A DNA stretch of 29,274 bases from Treponema_I sp045597345 (lineage in GTDB: Bacteria; Spirochaetota; Spirochaetia; Treponematales; Treponemataceae). The notes under the pieces are model-generated. The model was not told where the DNA came from, did not search any database, and was given only the letters and a program-made list of their open reading frames with translations. A program made the translations under genes and the position numbers. The stretch's first letter is position 1. Each line of letters begins with the position of its first letter. Shown one piece after another: positions 15,781 to 22,524 of this stretch. Location of the stretch: assembly GCA_045597345.1 (NCBI GenBank), contig JAZLJW010000015.1, forward strand, positions 1 to 29,274, read 5' to 3'.

Positions 15781-16209
15781 TTAATACAACGTACAGTCGC
15801 TCAGATACCACCGGCGCATTTCTTCGTCGGTTTCATCACAGCAATTATAAAATCTTGCCCAGTTTTCCAGTTCACCCGCAAACAACTCTCTGAGTAGATA
15901 ACGGTTTTCATCGTCAGTTTTCAGAAATGCATAGCCTTGATCAAAAGGTACCACCTTGGTTATGGGGTCGTGGCCACTCTGTAACCGTGTACTGGTTTCG
16001 TACTCCTGGCGTTTTACCAGGTCTTTCGGGCATTCCATTTCTATAGCCCGCACATACCGGAAAATAAAGACATACCCCAGTTTGGTGTAATACCCGATTC
16101 TCTCTTCCGTAAGCTCCGGAAAGTATTTCCACATGACGTTCTCCCACCCATACAGTAGATGCTGTTTTGGAGTTTGTAAATCTTCGGCGCGAAAAACTTG
16201 CACTCTCAC
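15781..16209 (-). CDS. Unknown protein, GTG start, divergent from ribD
   Basis: A 142-residue protein without a recognised family, rich in Tyr, Trp, Glu and Arg (e.g. LLYGWENVMWKYFPELTEER). No signal peptide. The likely start is GTG at 16209 with no Shine-Dalgarno; an internal ATG 25 codons in is an alternative. A -10-like TATAGC ends 9 nt before the GTG and overlaps the ribD -10 on the other strand. A gap of 56 bp separates it from the next unknown gene, which may be co-transcribed. Confidence 0.62.
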   Translation of the reverse strand: MRVQVFRAEDLQTPKQHLLYGWENVMWKYFPELTEERIGYYTKLGYVFIFRYVRAIEMECPKDLVKRQEYETSTRLQSGHDPITKVVPFDQGYAFLKTDDENRYLLRELFAGELENWARFYNCCDETDEEMRRWYLSDCTLY

Positions 16210-16226
16210 AAAACCTGTGCTATAAG
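16198..16226 (+). promoter_or_regulatory. ribD promoter overlapping a divergent -10
   Basis: TTGCAC (16198-16203), a 17-nt spacer and TATAAG (16221-16226), with TGC before the -10, form a good promoter. The ATG of ribD is 9 nt further on with no Shine-Dalgarno. On the other strand TATAGC (16224-16219) is placed 9 nt before the GTG of the divergent gene, so the two -10 elements share four base pairs. Confidence 0.6.
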
Positions 16227-16235
16227 TCCTGTAGT

Positions 16236-17372
16236 ATGGAAACGGAAAAAGAACAGTATATGCGGCATGCCATTGAGCTTGCCCGGTGCGGTGAAGGCTG
16301 GACGAACCCCAATCCGCTGGTAGGTGCCGTTATCGTAAAAGACGGAAAAATCATCGGCGAAGGTTACCACCACCGGTATGGAGAACTGCACGCAGAACGT
16401 GAAGCACTGAAAGACTGTGCGGAACGGGGAAATTCTGCCGACGGTGCCGAGATTTACGTAACCCTTGAACCCTGCTGTCATCATGGAAAGCAGCCACCCT
16501 GCTGTGAGGCTGTGGCCGAAGCCGGCATTACAAAGGTATACGTAGGAAGCCGGGACCCGAATCCGTTAGTAAGCGGTAAAGGAAACGAGTTTCTGCGGGG
16601 ACAGGGAATTGAAGTTGAAACCGATGTCCTGAAGGATGAATGTGATGCCTTGAACGATATCTTTTTCCACTACATTTCTACAAAAACGCCCTATGTGGCG
16701 CTGAAATACGCCATGACTCTGGACGGAAAAATTGCTACCCGCACGGGAAAATCCAAGTGGATAACCGGGGAAAAAGCCCGAGAGCACGTGCAGCAGCTTC
16801 GGCACCGGTATGCCGGAATTCTTGCCGGTATCGGCACTGTGCTGGCCGATGATCCTATGCTGACCTGCCGGCTGCAGGATGCTGAAGGAAATCTGTGCGG
16901 CAATAATCCGGTGCGAATTATCGCTGATTCACACATGCGGCTGCCGGCTGACAGTAATCTGGTGCGCACTGCCCGCGATGTGCCGGTTATTGATTTTTGT
17001 CTGGAAAGTGCACTTTCCCTGCCTGAAAACCAGGAAAAGGTTGCCGCTCTGCGTAATGCCGGCGTGGAAGTTGTGGGTGTTGATGGTGCTGGTTCCGCCG
17101 GCCACATCAGCATTCCGCAGGTACTGTCTGAACTTGGAAGCCGCAAAATTGACAGCGTGCTTGTTGAAGGTGGCGGTGAGATTAACTACGCCTTTCTTGA
17201 AAGTGGCTGTGTGCAGTGCATCTATGCCTTTATCGCACCAAAACTCTTTGGCGGCCAGGCGAAGAGCCCCGTTGCCGGTGCTGGAGTTGAACTGCCGGAT
17301 CAGGCATTTACCTTTACTCTGGCAGACATCCGCCAGTTTGACGGGGATATCATGCTGACGTATAAGAAGTGA
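16236..17372 (+). CDS. ribD: Bifunctional pyrimidine deaminase/reductase of riboflavin synthesis
   Basis: RibD carries out the second and third steps of riboflavin synthesis from GTP: deamination of the diaminopyrimidine, then reduction of its ribosyl chain with NADPH. The 378-residue protein has an N-terminal zinc deaminase (HAE at 52-54, PCCHHGKQPPCC at about 79-90). The C-terminal reductase has KYAMTLDGKIATRTGKSKWITG, AGIGTVLADDP and VEGGGEINYAFL. The start at 16236 fits the family; the frame extends upstream across the promoter. It has no Shine-Dalgarno. The other rib genes lie 2.7 kb downstream behind an FMN riboswitch, so ribD appears to escape that control. Confidence 0.96.
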   Translation: METEKEQYMRHAIELARCGEGWTNPNPLVGAVIVKDGKIIGEGYHHRYGELHAEREALKDCAERGNSADGAEIYVTLEPCCHHGKQPPCCEAVAEAGITKVYVGSRDPNPLVSGKGNEFLRGQGIEVETDVLKDECDALNDIFFHYISTKTPYVALKYAMTLDGKIATRTGKSKWITGEKAREHVQQLRHRYAGILAGIGTVLADDPMLTCRLQDAEGNLCGNNPVRIIADSHMRLPADSNLVRTARDVPVIDFCLESALSLPENQEKVAALRNAGVEVVGVDGAGSAGHISIPQVLSELGSRKIDSVLVEGGGEINYAFLESGCVQCIYAFIAPKLFGGQAKSPVAGAGVELPDQAFTFTLADIRQFDGDIMLTYKK

Positions 17373-17375
17373 ATC

Positions 17376-17987
17376 CTAAACCAAAGAAAGTCGGAAATAC
17401 CGCGATTTAGATGCATAAAATATGCTAATTGAAGAAAGAAGGAAAGTTATAAGAAGCACAAAAAGTTTTACTAAGAGTGTTGGTATTGTAAACATTCCTA
17501 ATAATAGAACAGCGCAAAAACTCAATGATATCAAAAAAATCATTGAAAAAAACCGGCTAAACACTAAGCATGTCAAGTATGTGATTGCCGCACAAACAAT
17601 GAAATACAACGATATCCAAATAAAAGACTTCACTGGTATTGTACTTTGCCATATGCGGTAATTAATAAGAAGTACAATGTTCTCTAATACCATGCAAAAA
17701 AGACTTTTTATCACTGAATCATGAAACAGAGATATTCTGAAATTCAATAAAAAAAGAAAGGAACCATTATGTATGCCATCCCTGAATGTATCTATCACAA
17801 ATTGGACTTCACTAAGAACACAGCCAAAAAGAAGAATATTTGTCAAAGAAGATATTGAAAAGTTTTCTCTATCTCTAATACCTGATATTTGACATACCAC
17901 TGTTAAGATAACCGGTATTACTACATGGGCTTTATTTGACCAGAAGTCAGAAATGGTTTTTCTAATTAGCAGGACAAATGCTTTCAT
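17376..17987 (-). CDS. Hydrophobic ABC-2-like permease subunit
   Basis: A 203-residue very hydrophobic protein with about six predicted membrane segments and a Lys/Arg-rich cytoplasmic N-terminus (MKAFVLLIRKTISDFW). This is the layout of small ABC-2-type export permeases. It is the third gene of an AT-rich operon with an ABC ATPase and a second permease. It starts 5 bp after the ATPase stop with GCGGA upstream. It ends 3 bp from the convergent ribD end. Base composition is visibly more AT-rich than the rib genes, suggesting acquired DNA. Substrate unknown. Confidence 0.75.
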   Translation of the reverse strand: MKAFVLLIRKTISDFWSNKAHVVIPVILTVVCQISGIRDRENFSISSLTNILLFGCVLSEVQFVIDTFRDGIHNGSFLFLLNFRISLFHDSVIKSLFCMVLENIVLLINYRIWQSTIPVKSFIWISLYFIVCAAITYLTCLVFSRFFSMIFLISLSFCAVLLLGMFTIPTLLVKLFVLLITFLLSSISIFYASKSRYFRLSLV

Positions 17988-17992
17988 TCCGC

Positions 17993-18634
17993 TTAGGCCA
18001 ATTCCTTGTATCGAGTTTTAATGTAGTCAACATCTAAACTTTGTTCCTGTTCCTCTTCTGAGTTCCATACAATATTACCATTTTTCAGGAATAATATGAT
18101 GTCTGCTAATTCAGACGTTAGATACAAATCATGACTGGAAATCAAAATAGTTTTTTCTTGTTTTACGTGTTGTAAAATTTCACATAATAACTCTGCATTC
18201 ACTGGATCCAAAGGTCCAAATGGTTCATCAAGAAGCAAGAGTTTTTCAGGACTAGCTATAGCTATGAACAAAGAAACAAGCATAGCCTGACCTGTTGAAA
18301 GTTTTGAAATCTTTTTATCCATAAATTCGCCTATAGGTATTTTTTCATCAAACAAACGAAGTAATTCATTATCACGGAAATTACTGATACCCATAAGTTT
18401 TAAATGATCAGAAAGAGTAAAATGTTGTACCAAGCCTCCAGATGACGATACATACCAGCCTACAGTGTTTTCCCTAGTAGTTGGATAAATCCCTGATATC
18501 ACTCTGAATAATGTGCTTTTCCCAGCACCATTATGCCCGCAGAGAACTGTTATTTTATTCTCTTTCAATTCAAGATTAAATTCGTTATATAAAGATTTCT
18601 TTTTATTATATGAAAATGTGACCGTGAAATGCAT
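17993..18634 (-). CDS. ABC transporter ATP-binding protein
   Basis: A 213-residue ATPase of an ABC exporter. Walker A is GHNGAGKST (33-41), signature LSTGQ (111-115), Walker B LLLLDEP (131-137), and the switch His is in SSHD (about 165-168). It is short, close to one bare nucleotide-binding domain, as in CcmA-like and bacteriocin-immunity-type exporters. The Shine-Dalgarno is AGGA. It lies between two permease genes with gaps of 5 and 9 bp, so a heteromeric permease pair with one ATPase type is likely. Confidence 0.92.
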   Translation of the reverse strand: MHFTVTFSYNKKKSLYNEFNLELKENKITVLCGHNGAGKSTLFRVISGIYPTTRENTVGWYVSSSGGLVQHFTLSDHLKLMGISNFRDNELLRLFDEKIPIGEFMDKKISKLSTGQAMLVSLFIAIASPEKLLLLDEPFGPLDPVNAELLCEILQHVKQEKTILISSHDLYLTSELADIILFLKNGNIVWNSEEEQEQSLDVDYIKTRYKELA

Positions 18635-18643
18635 TTTAAATTC

Positions 18644-19231
18644 CTATTTAATTTGAGAACGATATTTACAAGAATAAAATATATGTTTACAGAATATAAG
18701 AAAAACAGCGTCTAAGAATAACAATAGTACAATTTGCAGGATCCCGGACTTAATCTGACTAAGGGCAAAAAAAACTCCTATAAACAGTACTAATTCTATA
18801 ACACCACTGCTCATTTCAGCTCCATGCGTCAAAACAAGAACTCCAAATACCATGAAACAAATTAAAACTACTGCAAGTGGAATGACCACTATCTGGGCAA
18901 TTTTTAAACTCAATAAAGAACTTGGATGACAAAGAAGACAGACAGCAAATAGTAAAAATGCAAAAAGCATTTTAACAGAAAAGTAATGAATGAAACCTGC
19001 CTTTAAGTTCAAAGCATACAAGAGCCCCTTGTTCTTTAAATCATTAATCAGTGAAGAGAACATATATTGTCCAACAGCAATACTGCAGACAAAACAATGA
19101 CTATAAAAATTATATGGTATTTCGAGTTTCTCAAATAGTTTATAGAGAAATAAAGCCATAAGGATACCTGAAATACTATAGATATCATGGTAAAACTCGT
19201 TAAATTCTTTTTTTAATAAAATAAATATCAT
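18644..19231 (-). CDS. Hydrophobic ABC-2-like permease subunit
   Basis: A 195-residue membrane protein with about six hydrophobic segments and a short charged N-terminus (MIFILLKKEFNEFYHD), again like an ABC-2 export permease. It is the first full-size gene of the operon. AGAAG is a weak ribosome site. It has little visible sequence similarity to the other permease in the operon. Upstream lie a hairpin, a 20-codon microprotein and a promoter with an inverted-repeat operator. Very AT-rich. Confidence 0.74.
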   Translation of the reverse strand: MIFILLKKEFNEFYHDIYSISGILMALFLYKLFEKLEIPYNFYSHCFVCSIAVGQYMFSSLINDLKNKGLLYALNLKAGFIHYFSVKMLFAFLLFAVCLLCHPSSLLSLKIAQIVVIPLAVVLICFMVFGVLVLTHGAEMSSGVIELVLFIGVFFALSQIKSGILQIVLLLFLDAVFLIFCKHIFYSCKYRSQIK

Positions 19232-19247
19232 TTGGTTTCTTCTTGAT

Positions 19248-19276
19248 GGATAAGCAGGTAATCATCCTACTTATCC
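19248..19276 (-). other. Hairpin between microprotein and ABC operon
   Basis: GGATAAGCAGG (19248-19258) pairs with CCTACTTATCC (19266-19276), one mismatch, loop of 7. On the minus strand it sits between the microprotein stop and the first permease start. It has no T-run, so it may be an mRNA-stability or processing element giving more peptide than transporter. That role is an inference. Confidence 0.5.
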
Positions 19277-19323
19277 AAACTGTTTCAATAATTGCGATAT
19301 ATCACAATAACCGCTCATTTATC

Positions 19324-19386
19324 TCACCATACAGGCTGAGTGCAAACAACCATCAAAACAATTACGCAAACAACTTTTGCTACCAT
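19324..19386 (-). CDS. Hydrophobic 20-residue microprotein upstream of ABC exporter
   Basis: The reading frame encodes MVAKVVCVIVLMVVCTQPVW. It has a good Shine-Dalgarno (GGAG, 8 nt before the ATG) and sits in the leader of a well-formed promoter, immediately upstream of an ABC exporter operon. One Lys then a hydrophobic core resembles a signal-peptide-like or membrane-embedded peptide. The last Cys followed by TQPVW could be a released tail, but the residues before Cys do not fit the usual lipobox. It might be a signal peptide, a toxic or bacteriocin-like peptide exported or tolerated through the transporter, or a translational leader. Coding is supported by start context only. Confidence 0.5.
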   Translation of the reverse strand: MVAKVVCVIVLMVVCTQPVW

Positions 19387-19432
19387 GAGTTACGCTCCAA
19401 ACTTTTTTAAGATTGTCAGTTTAACAAACCAA

Positions 19433-19469
19433 CTATCATTTTGATAGTGGCATATTTTATATCTGTCAA
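19433..19469 (-). promoter_or_regulatory. Promoter with inverted-repeat operator for the microprotein-ABC operon
   Basis: On the minus strand, a perfect TTGACA (19469-19464), a 17-nt spacer and TATCAA (19446-19441). The inverted repeat CTATCA-ttt-TGATAG (19433-19447) covers the -10 and probable start site, as expected for a repressor site. The leader to the microprotein ATG would be about 48 nt. Confidence 0.55.
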
Positions 19470-19772
19470 ATAAATTTTCAACTTTTTTTAATATTTTTTT
19501 TGAAATATTTAACTTAAGAAATGACATGCGTTGTGGTTGTTACCACCTGAAAACTCGTTTGCAGGCCTTATGAGCGGTAGTTTTTCCCCAAATTATAAGT
19601 TTCTAAAGCAAAAAGGCGGTAATTGCTGAGATGTCACACCACACACTGTTGCGGGGATGCTCTACCATAGGGCTGGTTTTGTAACTTAGATGGGGGCAGT
19701 TCAGAGACTGAGACCTGGGGCGGGGCGCCGCCCCTCAATGCTTTCCTCTTATAGTTTTTATCTCAAACGTCC
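19470..19772. other. Gene-poor AT-rich to GC-rich junction upstream of the rib riboswitch
   Basis: No convincing gene. The left half is very AT-rich, like the ABC island. The right half includes a GC-rich hairpin (GGGGC-gcc-GCCCC, about 19722-19734) that may terminate or insulate transcription. A 19-codon frame (19570-19629, plus) encodes MSGSFSPNYKFLKQKGGNC but has only a weak ribosome site. Confidence 0.4.
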
Positions 19773-19801
19773 TTGCGCTTTACACCGCCTTGTGCTACCA
19801 T
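19773..19801 (+). promoter_or_regulatory. Promoter of the ribE-ribBA-ribH operon
   Basis: TTGCGC (19773-19778), a 17-nt spacer and TACCAT (19796-19801) with TGC immediately before it (extended -10). The predicted start is around 19808, exactly where the FMN aptamer begins. Confidence 0.55.
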
Positions 19802-19808
19802 TTAATAA

Positions 19809-19973
19809 ACTTCAGGGCGGGGTGAAATTCCCCACCGGCTGTAAGCAGTGTCCAGATATCAGCGGACAGTGTAAGCCAGCGAGCCGAGGTTACCGTTTAC
19901 TATACGACGGCAGCCGGAGCATGATGCGGTGTGATTCCGCAGCCGACAGTAAAGTCTGGATGGAAGAAGTAAA
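19809..19973 (+). ncRNA. FMN riboswitch aptamer (RFN element)
   Basis: Conserved RFN blocks are present in order: GGGCGGGGTGAAATTCCCCA near 19815, ACCGGC, AGCCAGCGAGCC near 19874, GTGATTCCGCAGCCGACAGT near 19930-19950, and AAAGTCTGGATGGAAGAAGT at 19951-19970. Closing P1 pairing is visible between AACTTC (about 19808) and GAAGT (about 19966). FMN binding in this family represses riboflavin genes. It is followed by a terminator hairpin whose T-run touches the ribE start codon. Confidence 0.97.
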
Positions 19974-20010
19974 CATCGTGTCTTTTCTGGCACCGTTACT
20001 GTGTTTATTC

Positions 20011-20043
20011 AACGCCCTGTTCAGTCCAACGGGGCGTTTTTTT
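20011..20043 (+). terminator. Riboswitch expression-platform terminator abutting ribE ATG
   Basis: AACGCCCTGTT (20011-20021) pairs with AACGGGGCGTT (20028-20038), loop CAGTCC, then a seven-T run ending at 20043. The ribE ATG is at 20044. The 3' arm contains the only purine-rich stretch (ACGGGGCG) that could serve as ribosome site. The same hairpin could therefore end transcription and hide the start. Confidence 0.88.
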
Positions 20044-20685
20044 ATGTTTACAGGAATCATCGAAGAAACAGGAACAGTGCGCAGCGTCACCACTTCCGGC
20101 GTATCGGGAGCCATCTGCATTCAGGCATCAAAAGTTCTTGAAGGCACTGTTCTGGGCGACAGCATCGCCGTAAACGGGGTGTGCCTTACCGTAACCGGGA
20201 AAACCGAAAAAACATTTACTGCCGATGTAATGGCCGAAACCCTGCGCCGCACCAATCTGGGAAACCTTGGTAACGGTAGTCCGGTGAATCTTGAACGGGC
20301 CATGGCAGCCGACGGCCGGTTTGGCGGGCACATCGTCAGCGGCCACATTGACGGCACGGGAAAAATCTCACAGCTCAAAAAAGAAGGCAACGCCGTCTGG
20401 GTATACATCACCGCAGACAGCGCCATTCTTAACCTGATTGTAGAAAAGGGATCCATCGCTATAGACGGCATCAGCCTGACGGTGGCCTACGCAGATCAGG
20501 AAAAATTCGCCGTCAGCGTTATTCCCCACACGGGAAAAGAAACCACGCTGCTGGATAAAAAGCCGGGCGATGCGGTAAATCTGGAAAACGATGTATTGGG
20601 AAAATACGTTCAGAAAATGCTCGGGCTGACGAAAAACCAGCAGGCCACGGACCAGAAACTGATGAACTGGCTGTCGGAGAGTTGA
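20044..20685 (+). CDS. ribE: Riboflavin synthase, alpha chain
   Basis: This enzyme dismutates two molecules of 6,7-dimethyl-8-ribityllumazine to riboflavin. The 213-residue protein shows two lumazine-binding repeats: MFTGIIEETG ... GDSIAVNGVCLTV and GGHIVSGHIDGTG ... KGSIAIDGISLTV. It ends near LGKYVQKML with a short polar tail. The start at 20044 gives the invariant MFTGI. The longer frame upstream crosses the riboswitch and is not coding. No independent Shine-Dalgarno exists beyond the terminator arm. It is the first gene of ribE-ribBA-ribH under FMN control. Confidence 0.97.
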   Translation: MFTGIIEETGTVRSVTTSGVSGAICIQASKVLEGTVLGDSIAVNGVCLTVTGKTEKTFTADVMAETLRRTNLGNLGNGSPVNLERAMAADGRFGGHIVSGHIDGTGKISQLKKEGNAVWVYITADSAILNLIVEKGSIAIDGISLTVAYADQEKFAVSVIPHTGKETTLLDKKPGDAVNLENDVLGKYVQKMLGLTKNQQATDQKLMNWLSES

Positions 20686-20819
20686 CGTCCTGTCAACTTT
20701 ACTTACTGAGTTTTGCTCCGCAAAACTCAAGTTTATGCCGGCTCATGTAGCACTGTCATGCTGAACTTGATTCAGCATCTGAAAGAGATTCCGAAACAAG
20801 TTCGGAATGACACATGAGG
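20680..20819. repeat. Hairpin-rich spacer between ribE and ribBA
   Basis: AGTTGAC/GTCAACT (20680-20698) overlaps the ribE stop, and GAGTTTTGC-tcc-GCAAAACTC spans 20708-20728. A cruciform-like unit then follows, with outer arms CTCATGT (20742-20748) and ACATGAG (20813-20819). It encloses ATGCTGAA/TTCAGCAT (20758-20778) and ATTCCGAA/TTCGGAAT (20788-20808). The last unit resembles the widespread dispersed bacterial palindromes of the TGTCATxCTGAAC type. It ends at the ribBA ribosome site, so it may affect ribBA translation. Confidence 0.65.
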
Positions 20820-20827
20820 AGAAGAAC

Positions 20828-22039
20828 ATGGAATACAACACAGTTGAAGAAGCCCTGGAAGATCTGAAAAACGGAAAAATCATTCTGGTTTCTGATGACG
20901 AGGACCGGGAAAACGAAGGCGACATGATCTGCGCTGCCCGTTTTGCCACCCAGGAAAACGTCAACCTGATGGCCAGCGTAGCAAAAGGCCTTATCTGCAT
21001 GCCTATGAGCTCAGCTATTGCAGACCGTCTGCAGCTGAATCCCATGGTTGCAGAAAACACCGACAATCACGAAACCGCCTTTACCGTTTCCATTGACCAT
21101 AAGGACACAACAACAGGCATCAGTGCAGCAGAGCGTGGCTTTACTGCCAGAATGTGTGTGGCACCGGAAACAGTTGCTGCAGATTTCCGTCGGCCGGGTC
21201 ACATGTTCCCGCTGGTTGCACGCAAAGGAGGCGTTCTGGTGCGCAACGGACACACAGAAGCTACCGTTGACCTGTGCCGTCTGGCAGGACTTGAAGAATG
21301 CGGACTGTGCTGCGAAATCATGGAAGATGACGGCACCATGATGAAAACTCCCCGCCTGATGGAACTGGCAAAAAAATATGACTTAAAGTTCATCACCATT
21401 AAGGCACTGCAGGATTATCTGCGGGTTAACGAAAAACACGTGGTGCGTGAAGCCAAGGCTAAAATGCCTACCGAATACGGCGACTTTGACATCTATGGAT
21501 ACGTAAATGACATTACCGGAGAACACCATGTGGCCCTGGTAAAGGGTGATATTGGCGACGGCGAAAATGTTCTGTGCCGCGTGCATTCAGAATGTCTTAC
21601 CGGTGACGTGTTCGGCTCCCGCCGCTGTGACTGCGGCCCTCAGCTGCACAAAGCCATGGAACGGGTTGCTGCAGAAGGTCGCGGCGTTATCCTGTACATG
21701 CGCCAGGAAGGACGCGGTATCGGGCTGATTAACAAACTGAAAGCTTACACTTTGCAGGAACAGGGATATGACACCGTAGAAGCCAACGTACAACTGGGAT
21801 TCAAGCCGGACCTGCGCGAATACTGGATTGGTGCACAGATTCTGCGTGACTTGGGCTGTAACAGTCTGCGGCTTTTGACCAACAATCCGGAAAAAATCTA
21901 CGGCCTTGACGGCTTTGGTCTGAAGGTTGCCAAACGGGAGCCCATCGAAATCAAGCCGCAGAAATACGACCTGTTCTATCTGACCACCAAACGCGACCGT
22001 ATGGGCCACATTTTTGAAGAAGACTTAACCGAAGAATGA
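20828..22039 (+). CDS. ribBA: Bifunctional DHBP synthase / GTP cyclohydrolase II
   Basis: The protein makes both riboflavin precursors. The N-terminal half (about 1-200) is RibB, producing dihydroxybutanone phosphate from ribulose 5-phosphate: DDEDRENEGD near 26-35, GHMFPLVARKGGV and HTEATVDL. The C-terminal half is RibA, opening GTP: VHSECLTGDVFGSRRCDCGPQL with its zinc cysteines, YMRQEGRGIGL and RLLTNNPEK. 403 residues is normal for the fusion. The start at 20828 is set by GAGGAG 6 nt upstream; seven more codons are open upstream but lie in the hairpin repeat. ribH follows after 11 bp. Confidence 0.97.
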   Translation: MEYNTVEEALEDLKNGKIILVSDDEDRENEGDMICAARFATQENVNLMASVAKGLICMPMSSAIADRLQLNPMVAENTDNHETAFTVSIDHKDTTTGISAAERGFTARMCVAPETVAADFRRPGHMFPLVARKGGVLVRNGHTEATVDLCRLAGLEECGLCCEIMEDDGTMMKTPRLMELAKKYDLKFITIKALQDYLRVNEKHVVREAKAKMPTEYGDFDIYGYVNDITGEHHVALVKGDIGDGENVLCRVHSECLTGDVFGSRRCDCGPQLHKAMERVAAEGRGVILYMRQEGRGIGLINKLKAYTLQEQGYDTVEANVQLGFKPDLREYWIGAQILRDLGCNSLRLLTNNPEKIYGLDGFGLKVAKREPIEIKPQKYDLFYLTTKRDRMGHIFEEDLTEE

Positions 22040-22050
22040 AGGAGTAGTAT

Positions 22051-22524
22051 ATGAACGAAATTAACTTAGTTGAAGGAAAACTGGTAGCACCAGAAGGCAT
22101 GAAAGTTGGAATCGTAGCATCCCGCTTTAATGAAATCATCGTAAACAAACTGCTGGGTGGCGCCGTAGACGGCCTGGTACGCCACGGTGTAGAAGAAAAA
22201 AACATTACCGCAGCATGGGTACCCGGTGCATTTGAAATTCCGGTGATTGCTGACAAAATGGCAGCAAGCGGAAAATACGATGCTGTAATCGCTGTAGGTG
22301 CCGTTATCCGCGGCAGCACCAGCCATTACGACTACGTATGTTCTGAAGTTTCAAAAGGTATTGCTCAGGCCAGCATGAAAAACGGCATTCCGGTTATGTT
22401 CGGCGTTATCACCACCGAAAACATTGAGCAGGCCATTGAACGCGCCGGAAGCAAAGCCGGAAACAAAGGGTACGACTGTGCTCTTGGCGCCATTGAAATG
22501 GTAAACCTGATTAAAGGTCTGTAA
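22051..22524 (+). CDS. ribH: 6,7-dimethyl-8-ribityllumazine synthase
   Basis: RibH condenses the RibA/RibD-derived pyrimidine with dihydroxybutanone phosphate to lumazine, the substrate of RibE, usually as a 60-mer shell. The 157 residues carry the family motifs ASRFNEIIV, VPGAFEIP, AVGAVIRGSTSHYDYV and FGVITTENIEQA. The Shine-Dalgarno is AAGGAG with 7 nt spacing. It is the last gene of the rib operon and overlaps the 3' end of convergent creD by 14 bp, so no terminator is placed between them. Confidence 0.97.
   Translation: MNEINLVEGKLVAPEGMKVGIVASRFNEIIVNKLLGGAVDGLVRHGVEEKNITAAWVPGAFEIPVIADKMAASGKYDAVIAVGAVIRGSTSHYDYVCSEVSKGIAQASMKNGIPVMFGVITTENIEQAIERAGSKAGNKGYDCALGAIEMVNLIKGL

Noticed and set aside
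17422..17661. Plus-strand 79-codon Lys-rich frame.
   Set aside because: Fully antisense to the permease gene and only open because of AT-rich composition.
19570..19629. A 19-codon frame, MSGSFSPNYKFLKQKGGNC, that might be a RiPP-like peptide.
   Set aside because: Weak ribosome site, no modification enzyme nearby and no clear promoter; noted only as a possibility.
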